A program made the position numbers and the translations under genes. The notes below the pieces were generated by a model. That model had not been told where the DNA came from and ran no database searches. It was given only the letters and a program-made list of their open reading frames with translations. Of a stretch of 64,000 nt of DNA, positions 27,270-37,651 are shown one piece after another. The first letter of the stretch is position 1. Every line of letters begins with the position of its first letter. Source of the DNA: an uncultured Cohaesibacter sp. Its GTDB lineage: Bacteria; Pseudomonadota; Alphaproteobacteria; Rhizobiales; Cohaesibacteraceae. The stretch is taken from contig NZ_OY782507.1 of NCBI RefSeq assembly GCF_963677725.1, positions 1,302,001 to 1,366,000 of the forward strand, given 5' to 3'.

Positions 27270-27941
27270 TTATTCGTCGTGCCAGTCCTTGAGGGCTTTG
27301 ATGGTGGCGGGCAGATCCGCAAGGCGACGCACAACGGTCTGCGCGCCTGCATCCATCAAGTGCTCTCCATGGCCGGGATAGGTATGGCCACCCCCAATGA
27401 ACCCAATGACGCGCATGCCAGCGCTCACCCCTGCCTGGGTGCCATGGAAACTGTCTTCAATGACAATGCAATCCTGGGGATCGACATCCAACGTTGTCGC
27501 GGCATGGAGAAAGACATTTGGGTCCGGCTTTGGTTCTTTGGTGCCCACTTCGATGGCCGAGTAGATATAGGGGCGGAAGCGATCCCACAAAGCGGTGCGC
27601 CGCATGTTGGTTTCCAGCGACTCTGAGGAGCTGTTCGAACAGATGCAGCGGGCATCATCAAGTTGATCAAGCATCTCATGCGCACCGGCAATCACCTCTA
27701 GCTTTTCGATTTTGAGCAAGGCCCGATCTTCAATCCGCTGAATGATATCGTGGGGAATGCCGCGCTCGAATTCCTCTTCAAGCTTGGGGATGATCTCCTC
27801 ATGACGCATGCCTGCATAACTGCTGGAAAACTCCTCAATCGACATTTCCATCTCTTCTTGAGCCAGCACCTCTACAGTGGCCTGAGCCCAGAGCAATTCG
27901 GAATCGACCAGCGTTCCGTCGAAATCAAAGAGTATCAGCAT
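27270..27941 (-). CDS. HAD-superfamily phosphatase (phosphoglycolate-phosphatase-like)
   Basis: 223 residues from the ATG at 27941, eight bases after AAGGAAC; the ORF extends 15 codons further without a ribosome-binding site. HAD motif I is FDFDGTLVDSELLWAQ (nucleophile Asp in position 6 and general acid Asp two on), motif II CSNSSSE, motif III the lysine in EVGTKEPKPDPNVFLHAA, motif IV VIEDSFHGTQAG. The helical cap of subclass I lies between motifs I and II. Likely substrates are small phosphorylated metabolites such as sugar phosphates or phosphoglycolate; the true one is unknown. Confidence 0.9.
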   Translation of the reverse strand: MLILFDFDGTLVDSELLWAQATVEVLAQEEMEMSIEEFSSSYAGMRHEEIIPKLEEEFERGIPHDIIQRIEDRALLKIEKLEVIAGAHEMLDQLDDARCICSNSSSESLETNMRRTALWDRFRPYIYSAIEVGTKEPKPDPNVFLHAATTLDVDPQDCIVIEDSFHGTQAGVSAGMRVIGFIGGGHTYPGHGEHLMDAGAQTVVRRLADLPATIKALKDWHDE

Positions 27942-28054
27942 CGAAAATGTTCCTTGCAGTCGGAAAAGGCGGGGACAGCTGACCAAAGGTCAGATTGCGC
28001 CCCAGACATGGACGCTTCATGGGCGAACGTCAATGGCAGGGCAATCACTTATGC

Positions 28055-28855
28055 CTACAGTTTTTTACTGAAGTCCTGTGTGGGGTCTGATGTGGCGTTT
28101 GACCCGGTGGACCGCACGGTACGGAAAAGCCAAATGCCAAAGACAAGCACCAAGACGGCCGCCAGTCCATACCATGTCATGGCATATTGCAAATGGGAAT
28201 TGGTAAAGCTGATCCGGGTCTCTCCTCCCTGCGGCAAACCGTTGACGCCTTGTCCCTTGGTCAGGTCGATCCAATAGGGAGCGGTGTTGCCGGGCGCAAG
28301 CTTCAGAAAATCTGCCATCTCTGCAACCTGCCGAACGATCCAGACATTCTTGACCTTGTCTGCGGCAGGGCTGTTCCAGTTTTTCGGCTCGTCAAAGCGC
28401 ATCAACCCGGTCAGTGTCTGCTCACCGGATACCAAGGTGTCGGGTCGGCTGTCGGCTTCCTTTAAGGGATCAGGCACAAAGCCGCGATTGACGATGACGT
28501 CCCACCCTGCGTTTGTTCTAAATGGCGTGAGAATGAAATAGCCCGGCCCGCCATAGCTACCACCTTGTGGTTTGCCGAGCGCGAACCAGACATGGATCTC
28601 GCGGCTATGGTCATAGTGCCCGGTGACCGTGACAGGTTGATAGACATGGCTTTCACGGGAGACGCTGGCCCAGTCCTTCGGACCGGGAGCGGCGATCGGT
28701 TGACTTGCGACACGGTGGTCCACATCGGCAATCAACTGTTCCTTCCAAGCCAGTCGCCTCACCTGCCAATTGCCAAGGGACAGGAGAATGGCCAACGCAA
28801 CCAGGGCGCAAAAGCAAAAAATCCAAAAGGCCGGTTTATTGATGGATTTGGCCAC
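28055..28855 (-). CDS. SURF1-family cytochrome oxidase assembly protein
   Basis: Membrane protein that helps insert heme a into subunit I of the aa3 oxidase. One helix at each end (AFWIFCFCALVALAILLSLGN and MTWYGLAAVLVLVFGIW) with a periplasmic domain between: WQVRRLAWKE, GHYDHSREIHVW, GGPGYFILTPF and VNRGFVP are SURF1 signatures. The start is uncertain: GTG at 28855 has AGGGAGAG just before it and gives about 266 residues; ATG at 28903 and TTG at 28930 are longer options. It belongs functionally to the cox locus upstream. Confidence 0.9.
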   Translation of the reverse strand: MAKSINKPAFWIFCFCALVALAILLSLGNWQVRRLAWKEQLIADVDHRVASQPIAAPGPKDWASVSRESHVYQPVTVTGHYDHSREIHVWFALGKPQGGSYGGPGYFILTPFRTNAGWDVIVNRGFVPDPLKEADSRPDTLVSGEQTLTGLMRFDEPKNWNSPAADKVKNVWIVRQVAEMADFLKLAPGNTAPYWIDLTKGQGVNGLPQGGETRISFTNSHLQYAMTWYGLAAVLVLVFGIWLFRTVRSTGSNATSDPTQDFSKKL

Positions 28856-28919
28856 ACATCTCTCCCTGGGTCGTGCTACACAAGCATCACGCAACAGTGC
28901 CATAGGACAAGAGACTGCG

Positions 28920-29249
28920 ATGAAACTCAAGACTGACAGCTATGCTTTTCGCTTTTTTGCCCTGAACCTTTTCTTGCCGCTTGGCGTCCATCTGCTCGTT
29001 GGGGTGATTGGATTGTTCGGGCCGGATTTGCGCCAGCTCTGGGTTGCCTTGCCGGTGATCATGCTGATCAACAGTCTCAATCTGACCTACGCCTTTTACT
29101 GTCGGGCATGGCAGAGAACGGGCCTTTTGGTAATTGTCGGCTTCAATCTCATTTCGCTGTTCGCGATGGGGGCGCTCAGCTTCTTCACATCTCTGTTCGG
29201 CTGGGTGCATATTGTGCCAGCCCTTGTCAGTTTGTTGTTTCAGCCCTGA
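28920..29249 (+). CDS. Small membrane protein of unknown function
   Basis: About 109 residues with three or four hydrophobic segments (about 9-33, 37-55, 65-85, 88-105) and convincing codon use. The family is not recognised. It is read against the flow of the cytochrome oxidase locus, between surf1 and the DUF983 gene, and would be divergent from surf1. AGGAC lies a little far upstream of the ATG. The opposite frame is a hydrophilic shadow. Function cannot be stated; position suggests a link to membrane or respiratory biology. Confidence 0.7.
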   Translation: MKLKTDSYAFRFFALNLFLPLGVHLLVGVIGLFGPDLRQLWVALPVIMLINSLNLTYAFYCRAWQRTGLLVIVGFNLISLFAMGALSFFTSLFGWVHIVPALVSLLFQP

Positions 29250-29262
29250 TCGTTGAGACGCC

Positions 29263-29628
29263 CTATTGTTCTCTTTGCCCCTGCTCAGCCTTGGTGAGAT
29301 ATTGCTGGCCGATCAGAGCGCCTTTCAGCCAATAAAGGAAGGCGAGGCAGAGGATCACGGTCAGCGGCCCCCAGATTGCAATCAACAACCATAGCGGCGG
29401 TTCATAGGTGAATTCGGTATAGAGTACGCCGCCGGTGGCAATGAAACCGACAATCATGATGACGAAGACTGCAGGCCCGTCACCACTGTCGGCAAACCCA
29501 TAATCCAGATCACAATGATTGCAGCGATCTGCAACGCGCAAAAATCCATCATAGAGCTTGCCCTCACCGCAGCGCGGACAGCGACCAAGAAACGCTGTTT
29601 TCCATAGACTGCCATTTTGCTCCGCCAT
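29263..29628 (-). CDS. DUF983 zinc-ribbon membrane protein
   Basis: 121 residues. The N-terminal zinc ribbon has two cysteine pairs, CPRCGEGKLYDGFL (about 17-30) and CNHCDLDYGFADSGDGPA (about 36-53), followed by two membrane helices. The DUF983 family is regularly encoded between coxC and surf1 in alphaproteobacteria and probably helps oxidase assembly; its mechanism is unknown. It is separated from coxC by a strong terminator. Confidence 0.92.
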   Translation of the reverse strand: MAEQNGSLWKTAFLGRCPRCGEGKLYDGFLRVADRCNHCDLDYGFADSGDGPAVFVIMIVGFIATGGVLYTEFTYEPPLWLLIAIWGPLTVILCLAFLYWLKGALIGQQYLTKAEQGQREQ

Positions 29629-29676
29629 CGCAAGACCTTTTCGCTTTTCGCTTTGTGCTCTTTAATTCCCGTCAAA

Positions 29677-29703
29677 CAAAAAAGGGTGACCTGCGGCCAC
29701 CCT
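29677..29703 (-). terminator. Intrinsic terminator after coxC
   Basis: Read on the minus strand, AGGGTGGCC and GGTCACCCT form a 9-bp stem with one G-T pair and a 3-base loop, followed directly by a run of T. It would end or thin the cox transcript before DUF983 and surf1. Confidence 0.82.
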
Positions 29704-29724
29704 CTATTTGACAATTTATCCGCA

Positions 29725-30567
29725 TCAGTGGTGGGCGATCATGCCACCTGCATTGCCCCAAAGATAGATGGAGGCGAACAGGAACAGCCAGACCACGTCA
29801 ACAAAATGCCAGTACCAGGCCGCCGCCTCGAACCCGAAATGCTTCTGCGGGGTAAATTGGCCCTTCAGCGCCCGGATCAGGCAGACAATCAGGAAGACCG
29901 TGCCGACAAAAACGTGGAAGCCATGGAAGCCGGTGGCCATGAAGAAGGTCGCGCCATAGATGCTTTCCTTGAAGGCAAATGGTGCCACGGCATATTCATA
30001 GATCTGAACGGAGGTGAAGATTGCTCCCAGCAGAATGGTCAGGATCAAACCCCATTTCAGGCCTTCGCGATCATTCTCGATCAGCGCATGGTGTGCCCAA
30101 GTGACAGTGGTGCCAGAGGTGAGCAGCAGCAAGGTGTTGAACAAAGGCAAGTGCCATGGATCAATCACTTCAATGCCCGCTGGTGGCCATGTGCCGCCGG
30201 TAAATTCAGCGCGCAAATATTGCTGGCTATCGCCAACAAACAGGCTGGCATCGAAAAAGGCCCAGAACCATGCAACGAAGAACATCACTTCGGATGCAAT
30301 GAACATGATCATGCCGTAGCGCAAATGCAGTTGAACCACTGGCGTATGGTGTCCCTGATGAGATTCACTGATCACGTCACTCCACCAGCCAAGCATGGTG
30401 TAGAGAACACCAGCGACGCCAACGAGAAACAGCCAGATTGGCAGGATTTCGTGCATGTAGGTGATCGCACCGATGGCCATCACGAATGCCGACACCGAGC
30501 CGATGAATGGCCACGGGCTAGGATCGATAATGTGATAGTCGTGGTTTTTGGTATGAGCCTCAGCCAT
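29725..30567 (-). CDS. coxC: Cytochrome c oxidase subunit III
   Basis: 280 residues from the ATG at 30567, which has GGGAGGA upstream. Membrane subunit III of the aa3-type oxidase, with seven helices. Typical text: DPSPWPFIGSVSAF near the N terminus, WWSDVISESHQGHHTP, FFVAWFWAFFDASL, WPPAGIEVIDPWHLPLFNTLLLLTSGTTVTWAHHA and GFHGFHVFVGTVFL. The C terminus has the conserved AAAWYWHFVDVVWLFLF. Last gene before the terminator of the cox operon. Confidence 0.97.
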   Translation of the reverse strand: MAEAHTKNHDYHIIDPSPWPFIGSVSAFVMAIGAITYMHEILPIWLFLVGVAGVLYTMLGWWSDVISESHQGHHTPVVQLHLRYGMIMFIASEVMFFVAWFWAFFDASLFVGDSQQYLRAEFTGGTWPPAGIEVIDPWHLPLFNTLLLLTSGTTVTWAHHALIENDREGLKWGLILTILLGAIFTSVQIYEYAVAPFAFKESIYGATFFMATGFHGFHVFVGTVFLIVCLIRALKGQFTPQKHFGFEAAAWYWHFVDVVWLFLFASIYLWGNAGGMIAHH

Positions 30568-30627
30568 GATTGGGTCCTCCCAAGCTCCTGATGTCAATTG
30601 GGCGCTCGGCGCCGCATTGTCTGTTAT

Positions 30628-31242
30628 TTATCCGCCCGTCTTCACCTTGGGCCGAACGCGATCCTTGGCGAGCGCGGCCGTCTCTTTCTCATCTGGAAAG
30701 AAGGTGTAGGACAGGGTGATGGTTTTGATAGAATCCAATTGCGGGTCTTCGTCGATGTCAGGATCGACAAAGAATACCACAGGCATATCGACGGTGCCCC
30801 CGGGCTGAACCGTTTGTTCGGTAAAGCAGAAGCATTCAAGTTTGTTAAAATAGATACCGGCGGCGGCTGGCGTAACGTTGAAGGTTGAGGTGCCAGACGT
30901 TGCGACTGCAGCATGATTGACCACCTGATAGGCGATCTGGGCGGTTTCACCGACATTCAACGTAACCGGTTTGTCCAGCGGTTTGAAGTCCCAATTGAGG
31001 CCACCGGCGACATTGGCATCAAAGCGCACTGTGATCTTGCGATCGATCACATCGTCGGCTTCGGTCTCTGCGGTCTGGGTTGTGCCACCATATCCGGTGA
31101 CCTGACAGAAAATGCGATAGAGCGGCACGGATGCATAGGCCATTCCGACCATGCAACCGACAAAAATCACCAGACCATAGGCGAGGCGCCGATTGGCCCT
31201 GCCTGTATCCGGTTTTTTCGTCTCTTTGGTTTGCTCGCTCAT
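30628..31242 (-). CDS. ctaG: Cytochrome c oxidase assembly protein CtaG (Cox11)
   Basis: 204 residues; copper chaperone that delivers CuB to subunit I. One N-terminal membrane helix (about 18-40, GLVIFVGCMVGMAYASVPLY) and a periplasmic Ig-like domain. The copper-binding cysteines are in the conserved KLECFCFTEQTVQPG motif, and LYRIFCQVTGYGG follows the helix. VVFFVDPDIDEDPQLDSIKTITLSYTFF is typical of the family. Part of the cox operon. Confidence 0.96.
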   Translation of the reverse strand: MSEQTKETKKPDTGRANRRLAYGLVIFVGCMVGMAYASVPLYRIFCQVTGYGGTTQTAETEADDVIDRKITVRFDANVAGGLNWDFKPLDKPVTLNVGETAQIAYQVVNHAAVATSGTSTFNVTPAAAGIYFNKLECFCFTEQTVQPGGTVDMPVVFFVDPDIDEDPQLDSIKTITLSYTFFPDEKETAALAKDRVRPKVKTGG

Positions 31243-31310
31243 TGTTGTTTCCGTTGCGTTCTTGTTATGCGTATGTGGTCATGACCCGCTTCTCTTTTGG
31301 CAGGCTGCAC

Positions 31311-31341
31311 GGGCTTGGCTACATGGGCTTGGCTACATGGG
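31311..31341. repeat. Short tandem duplication at the coxF 3' end
   Basis: The 14-base unit GGGCTTGGCTACAT occurs twice in a row (31311-31338). The second unit includes the coxF stop codon, so the ATG-TAG end of that gene is duplicated just after it. Confidence 0.75.
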
Positions 31342-31494
31342 CCGGTTGAGGACCTCAGCGCCCATTTTCACCAGAGTGACCGCATAAAACATCACCACCA
31401 ACACGCCCAGACTGAGGGCAATGGCGACAGAGCGCTTGTGGCGGCGTTTTTTCTGCTCATCGGTCAGATTGATCTTTTCAACGATCTCAGCCAT
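31333..31494 (-). CDS. CoxF-like small membrane protein
   Basis: 53 residues. A charged N terminus (MAEIVEKINLTDEQKKRRHK) precedes a single membrane helix (about 22-42) and a short tail. An excellent AAGGAG site lies eight bases before the ATG. A small protein of this layout, often named CoxF, is found between ctaB and ctaG in many Hyphomicrobiales, and position and size match here. It is presumably an oxidase assembly or stability factor. Confidence 0.85.
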   Translation of the reverse strand: MAEIVEKINLTDEQKKRRHKRSVAIALSLGVLVVMFYAVTLVKMGAEVLNRPM

Positions 31495-31537
31495 GTCAGA
31501 TCTCCTTTTCGAGCTGTTCTGCTATCATGCTGCCGCG

Positions 31538-32503
31538 CTAGATCAGCGCTGGCAGCATCGGCAGTCCCAGCAAATGCTCCACCAACAGCGTGGCATAGAG
31601 CGCAAACAAATAGAGGATGGAGAAGGCGAACATCTGGCCAGCGGACTTGCGCGCCAGTGCCCCTTCCCGGTTACGATAGACGCGCAGAGCGGCCACAAGG
31701 AACAAGATCCCGAGCACGCCGGACAGGACTGCATAGGTTAGACCCGCAAAGCCAAGTGCCGCAGGTGCCATGCCGAGGGGCGCGACCACCAGCGAATAAA
31801 GCACGATTTGCGAGCGGGTCACCGCTTCACCTGCCACCACCGGCAGCATCGGTACACCGGCATTTTTGTAGTCGTCATTCTTGATCAGCGCCAAAGACCA
31901 GAAATGCGGTGGTGTCCACATGAAGATGATCAGGAACAGGACAATGGATTCAATGGTCACGGAGCCTGTCACCGCAGCCCAGCCGATCATCGGAGGAAAC
32001 GCGCCAGCAGCACCGCCAATGACAATATTCTGCGGCGTGGAGCGCTTCAGCCACATGGTATAGACCACGGCATAAAAGAAGATGGTGAAAGCCAGGAGGC
32101 CAGCGGCAAGCCAGTTGACCAACAGGCCCAGTATCAGGGTCGATGCGACAGAGAGGGTCAGACCAAAGCTCAGGGCCTCGCCCGGAGTGATCCGGCCAGC
32201 GGGGATCGGGCGATTGGCGGTGCGCTTCATGATGCGGTCGATATCGGCATCATACCACATATTCAGCGCGCCAGATGCGCCGCCGCCAATGGCGATGCAA
32301 GCAATGGCAATGAAGGCTTCGAGTGGATGAAGATGGCCCGGTGCAATGGCCAGACCGACAAAGGCCGTGAAGACCACCAAAGACATGACGCGCGGCTTTA
32401 ACAGCGCAATATAGTCCCGCACCTCCGCTCCGCCGAAGTCAACGTGAGCAAGATCTGATGCCCCAAGGGCGGTGCTGTCGTTGGTCTGGTCCAGAATGGT
32501 CAT
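31538..32503 (-). CDS. ctaB: Protoheme IX farnesyltransferase (heme O synthase)
   Basis: 321 residues from the ATG at 32503 (AAGGGGAGAG upstream; the ORF extends 16 codons without support). Transfers a farnesyl group to heme b, giving heme O, the precursor of heme A for the oxidase. UbiA-type membrane prenyltransferase with the two Asp-rich motifs: [21 protein letters not shown] and the second loop [24 protein letters not shown]. About eight to nine helices. It lies between coxA and coxF in the operon. Confidence 0.97.
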   Translation of the reverse strand: MTILDQTNDSTALGASDLAHVDFGGAEVRDYIALLKPRVMSLVVFTAFVGLAIAPGHLHPLEAFIAIACIAIGGGASGALNMWYDADIDRIMKRTANRPIPAGRITPGEALSFGLTLSVASTLILGLLVNWLAAGLLAFTIFFYAVVYTMWLKRSTPQNIVIGGAAGAFPPMIGWAAVTGSVTIESIVLFLIIFMWTPPHFWSLALIKNDDYKNAGVPMLPVVAGEAVTRSQIVLYSLVVAPLGMAPAALGFAGLTYAVLSGVLGILFLVAALRVYRNREGALARKSAGQMFAFSILYLFALYATLLVEHLLGLPMLPALI

Positions 32504-32637
32504 TGTCTTTACTCTCCCCTTCCTAGAGAACCCTGCTTGATGTGCCCACAACCGGTCGGTACGGGCTTATGATTTCAGGATTCGGTGGGACCGCCAATGG
32601 CGATCCCTGTTCGTGTCAAGCAGCGCGCAAGGGACGC

Positions 32638-34269
<1,632 letters not shown>

Positions 34270-35250
34270 TTACTGCGCGGCGAGTTTCAAATTGGATTTG
34301 GTGGAGAGCGATGCGCGAAGCGACTTGTTGGCTTCATCAACATCGTCGGCAGCAGCCGCCAACCAGGTGTCATATTTTTCCTGCGAGACAACGCGCACAG
34401 CCAAAGGCATGAAGGCATGGTCCTTGCCGCACAATTCCGAACACTGGCCATAATAGATTCCTTCGCGGTCCGCCTTGAACCAGGATTCGTTCAGTCGGCC
34501 CGGAACGGCGTCCATTTTTACGCCAAAGGCAGGAAGGGCGTAGGAATGGATCACGTCAGCGGAGGTGATCTGCAGACGAACGATCTTGCCCACTGGCACG
34601 ACCATTTCATTGTCGACAGCAAGCAACCGCGGCTCGTTGGTTCCCTTGTCGGCGCGCTCCTGATCATTGAGCATGATCGAGTCAAAGGAGACAGCTTCAC
34701 TGTCGGGATATTCATAGCCCCAATACCACTGATAGCCCGTCACCTTGACGGTGAGATCGGCAGCGGGGATTTCCATCTGTTTGTAAAGCAGGCGGAAGGA
34801 TGGGACCGCAAGCACCAGCAGGATCAGGATCGGCACAACGGTCCAGACCACTTCGATCATGGTGTGATGGGACGTCTTGGATGGCGTCGAGTTGGCCTTG
34901 GCATTGAAACGCACCAGCACGATGGCCAGCAGAGCGGCCACAAACAAAACGATGATACCGATGATCCAGAAGGTGAAATTTCCGAACCAGTGGATGTCAT
35001 CCATCACGGTCGAGGCAGATTCTTGCAGGTGAATAGCCCATGGGGTCGGCTGAGCCGCCTCAGCGCTGTTGCTGCCAATCTGCAACGCGGCAGCCAAACC
35101 CATAATGGCAGCCACTGCATTCAGGCCCATTTTTTGGCCAAGCTGGCGCGCCATCTTGTTGGCCTTGGTAAGACGTTTGGCGATCAACACGTCCGTGATC
35201 CTCCCTTTTGCTTCGCTTTGGTCAGTGCGAAGATCTTGCGAACCTGACAT
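34270..35250 (-). CDS. coxB: Cytochrome c oxidase subunit II
   Basis: Up to 326 residues. Subunit II carries the CuA centre that takes electrons from cytochrome c. Signal-like helix (to about 65), two membrane helices, then the cupredoxin domain with YQWYWGYEYPD and the CuA motif YGQCSELCGKDHAFMPL. The start is uncertain: ATG at 35250 has GGAGCAGG upstream, while GTG at 35190 follows a strong GGGAGG and ATG at 35154 also has AAGG. First gene of the leftward cox operon; an FNR/FixK-type box lies about 140 bases before it. Confidence 0.96.
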   Translation of the reverse strand: MSGSQDLRTDQSEAKGRITDVLIAKRLTKANKMARQLGQKMGLNAVAAIMGLAAALQIGSNSAEAAQPTPWAIHLQESASTVMDDIHWFGNFTFWIIGIIVLFVAALLAIVLVRFNAKANSTPSKTSHHTMIEVVWTVVPILILLVLAVPSFRLLYKQMEIPAADLTVKVTGYQWYWGYEYPDSEAVSFDSIMLNDQERADKGTNEPRLLAVDNEMVVPVGKIVRLQITSADVIHSYALPAFGVKMDAVPGRLNESWFKADREGIYYGQCSELCGKDHAFMPLAVRVVSQEKYDTWLAAAADDVDEANKSLRASLSTKSNLKLAAQ

Positions 35251-35385
35251 AGACCTGCTCCGAGCGGGGCAAGTCCGGCCATGTCATGCGTGGTCTTCTG
35301 CGTCGGGTGACTGAAGCGACCATTTGTTGTTGTCCCAATCCGGCAGAGCCTCCACCCGGGATACGATCCTTGTTCAGGCACCCAA

Positions 35386-35399
35386 TTGATCCAGATCAA
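35386..35399. promoter_or_regulatory. FNR/FixK-type box upstream of coxB
   Basis: TTGATCCAGATCAA fits the FNR/FixK consensus TTGAT-N4-ATCAA perfectly. It lies 136-149 bases before the coxB ATG and about 300 before the divergent IalB-like gene. In relatives such regulators repress aa3 oxidase when oxygen is low; the direction of control here is inferred. Confidence 0.8.
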
Positions 35400-35553
35400 A
35401 CTCTCTCTATAGAGCCACATGCGACCGTCTGTCGCAACCTCCGGAGATAGGAAATTAGTGCGACAACATGCCACACTTCCCAAAGATATTTAATGAATTC
35501 CCTAATCTTCCTATCTGGGTTTTCCCCTATTTGTGAACCCAAATTATCATTAT

Positions 35554-35581
35554 CCCCAATGTTTTCTTGCCATAATTGGGG
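35554..35581. promoter_or_regulatory. Inverted repeat upstream of the IalB-like gene
   Basis: CCCCAAT (35554-35560) and ATTGGGG (35575-35581) form a 7-bp inverted repeat with a 14-base spacer, 114 bases before the gene. A second short repeat (GCTGCA / TGCAGC) follows at about 35594. They may be an operator; no known regulator is recognised. Confidence 0.4.
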
Positions 35582-35694
35582 GTTAGAGAGTGCGCTGCAC
35601 GCAAAATTGCAGCATCGCTTTGACGAATCAGGCAATTAGTCTGATACAGCTGTTTCACGCCCCCCGATGGGCAAAACTTCATGGTACGTTCCCT

Positions 35695-36258
35695 ATGAGA
35701 TCCAAGCGCGAGCCTTTCCTTTCTTCGATCAAACAGGTGCTTCGGGTGCCGTTTGGTTTGTCGTTGGCCCTTGTCCCCTTTCTGGGTGCCATAGCGGCCT
35801 CGGTGCTGACCGTAAGCCCGGCACAGGCGCAAGGTGCTGTCCGTTCGGTTCATGGTGATTGGGAAATTCGCTGCGACACGCCTCCGGGTGCCCCATCTGA
35901 GCAATGTGCGCTGATGCAATATGTCACCGCATCGGATCGGGACAATGTCGGTCTGACGGTGATTGTTCTCAAAACAGCCGACAAATCGGCGCGTATCCTG
36001 CGCGTCCTTACGCCGCTTGGTGTTTTGCTGCCGCATGGACTGGGGCTGAAAGTGGATTCAACCGATGTGGGCCGCGCGGGTTTTGTCCGCTGCCTGCCAC
36101 AGGGCTGCATTGCTGAAGTGATCATGGATGACAAGCTGGTCTCCCTGCTCGGCAAGGGCAAGACGGCGACTTTCATCGTCTTCCAGACCCCGGAAGAAGG
36201 CATCGGCATTCCCATTGACCTCAATGGCTTTCAGGCAGGCTTCAGCCAGCTCAAATGA
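35695..36258 (+). CDS. Invasion-associated locus B (IalB)-family secreted protein
   Basis: 187 residues from the ATG at 35695. A long signal peptide (about 1-44, ending SPAQAQ) is followed by the IalB-like domain: VHGDWEIRCDTPPGAPSEQCALMQ with two cysteines, then GVLLPHGLGLKVD and FVRCLPQGCIAEVIMDD with a second cysteine pair. The family was named in Bartonella, but in free-living alphaproteobacteria the role is unknown and it often sits next to the cox genes as here. It is divergent from coxB. Confidence 0.88.
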   Translation: MRSKREPFLSSIKQVLRVPFGLSLALVPFLGAIAASVLTVSPAQAQGAVRSVHGDWEIRCDTPPGAPSEQCALMQYVTASDRDNVGLTVIVLKTADKSARILRVLTPLGVLLPHGLGLKVDSTDVGRAGFVRCLPQGCIAEVIMDDKLVSLLGKGKTATFIVFQTPEEGIGIPIDLNGFQAGFSQLK

Positions 36259-36290
36259 CGCGCATCGCTTTTGTTGTCACGACCATTGAA

Positions 36291-36313
36291 AAGGCCCCAT
36301 GCGGGCCTTTTTT
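36291..36313 (+). terminator. Intrinsic terminator after the IalB-like gene
   Basis: AAGGCCC / GGGCCTT with a 5-base loop, followed by a run of T, 33 bases after the stop codon. Confidence 0.85.
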
Positions 36314-36357
36314 TGATTGTCCCTTGTCAGGATCGACTAGAAGGAGGAGGAAGCATA

Positions 36358-36774
36358 ATGGATGATATCAAGCAACAATTTGCAGGCTCGTGTCTGTGTG
36401 GGACTGTGACCTTCAAGGGCAATGCTGCCATTTCGGGCTTTTATCTTTGCCATTGCAGCCGATGCCAGAAGGCGAGTGGCTCGGCCCACAGCGCCAATAT
36501 CTTTTTAAAGAATGGCACGCTGGACTGGGTGTCCGGCCTGGAGCATGTGCAGTCCTATCAGGTACCAGACAGCCGCAATGCACGCAGTTTTTGTGCTTGC
36601 TGCGGATCCCCTGTACCGCATTTCAACGCAGCAATCGATCAATGGCAAGTGCCGGTAGGTTGCCTTGATACACCGATTGCCCGGCAACCAGACGCACAGA
36701 TCTTTGTCGCTTCGCGGCCAAGTTGGAGCGAGAAACGCGACACGGTTCCCTGTTTTGACGGGCTGCCGGAGTGA
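36358..36774 (+). CDS. GFA (CENP-V)-family protein
   Basis: 138 residues from the ATG at 36358, with AAGGAGGAGG upstream. The GFA fold binds zinc through cysteine clusters, visible as GSCLCGTVTF (about 10-19), CHCSRCQKASGSA (about 36-48) and CACCGSPVPHF (about 83-93). Family members include glutathione-dependent formaldehyde-activating enzyme, but most are of unknown activity, so a thiol or aldehyde-related role is only a guess. Confidence 0.88.
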   Translation: MDDIKQQFAGSCLCGTVTFKGNAAISGFYLCHCSRCQKASGSAHSANIFLKNGTLDWVSGLEHVQSYQVPDSRNARSFCACCGSPVPHFNAAIDQWQVPVGCLDTPIARQPDAQIFVASRPSWSEKRDTVPCFDGLPE

Positions 36775-36821
36775 GTGTGCACGCGGCAGGCTTCTCATCC
36801 TATCGCAAGACAATAGGCTGA

Positions 36822-37466
36822 TTAATGCAGCAAAGGACGGTCTTTGGGCATGCCGCCGGGTGAGCAGGTGCCGCAGTACGAGCGGGCAGCCTGCGCTTCC
36901 ATGGATCGCTTGAGGGCGGCCAGTTCGGCCTTGGTCCAGTTCTGATCAAGTGCGGTGAGACCATTGGGGCGATGGCCCATCAGGGTGGTGATCTTTTCGG
37001 CTTCCTGCTGGGAGGGAAAGGCCCCAAAGGCTGGCAGCATGGTGCCATCATCGCGCATGGCATGAATGGCAAAGATCTCTTCGTCCCGTGCCCATGTGGG
37101 CTTGCGCAGCTCAATGATGGAAATGTCGGAGAATGGCACCCTCTCCTCATGGCGCCGGAGCAGCCAGTCGCGCGAGGTTTGAACCAATTGCTGGCAGACC
37201 AGATCAAGGCGGGTTTCACGGGCTTCGCCGATCAGTGAGGACAGAATGAACAGGCTGCCTCCCACTGCACCGGCAATCCCGATCAGGCCGAAGGGGATGA
37301 GCAACCAGCTGAAATGGTTCCATTGCGGGGCAATCAACAGGGAATAGGGCAAGAGCCAGAGGACGAGACCAAACAGTCCGACCATGACGCGCACGGGCAG
37401 CGGGAAATGATTGCGGAAAAGGAATGGATCATCCTTGGTCTTGGTGCCGATACCGCAACTGCTCAT
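36822..37466 (-). CDS. Two-helix membrane protein of unknown function
   Basis: About 214 residues from the ATG at 37466. A short N terminus is followed by two adjacent membrane helices (about 28-48 and 52-78: VMVGLFGLVLWLLPYSLLIA, LLIPFGLIGIAGAVGGSLFIL) and a cytoplasmic part that resembles a PH-like or DUF-type domain (RLDLVCQQLVQTSRDWLLRRHEERVPFSDISIIELRK). The C terminus has three cysteines/histidines (YCGTCSPGG ... LLH). Not recognised as a named family. It lies just downstream of thrB on the same strand. Confidence 0.75.
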   Translation of the reverse strand: MSSCGIGTKTKDDPFLFRNHFPLPVRVMVGLFGLVLWLLPYSLLIAPQWNHFSWLLIPFGLIGIAGAVGGSLFILSSLIGEARETRLDLVCQQLVQTSRDWLLRRHEERVPFSDISIIELRKPTWARDEEIFAIHAMRDDGTMLPAFGAFPSQQEAEKITTLMGHRPNGLTALDQNWTKAELAALKRSMEAQAARSYCGTCSPGGMPKDRPLLH

Positions 37467-37651
37467 CTTTTCCGTCCCTTTGGCTGTCCCTGCCGCCCCA
37501 AGCTCGCAATCGGCCCGCCATGAAGTTCGAGCGGAGCAGGATGATAAAGATAGGGGATTGTCCTCCCTTCTTCTATATCGTGCCGTCACCCCAAGAGACA
37601 AGTGTGGCTGTGATCACACAGCCTTGATCAGTCAGCCGCCGCCCCTCGCAG

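Noticed and set aside
29617..30591. 324-codon plus-strand frame across coxC
   Set aside because: Antisense to coxC, which has all subunit III signatures.
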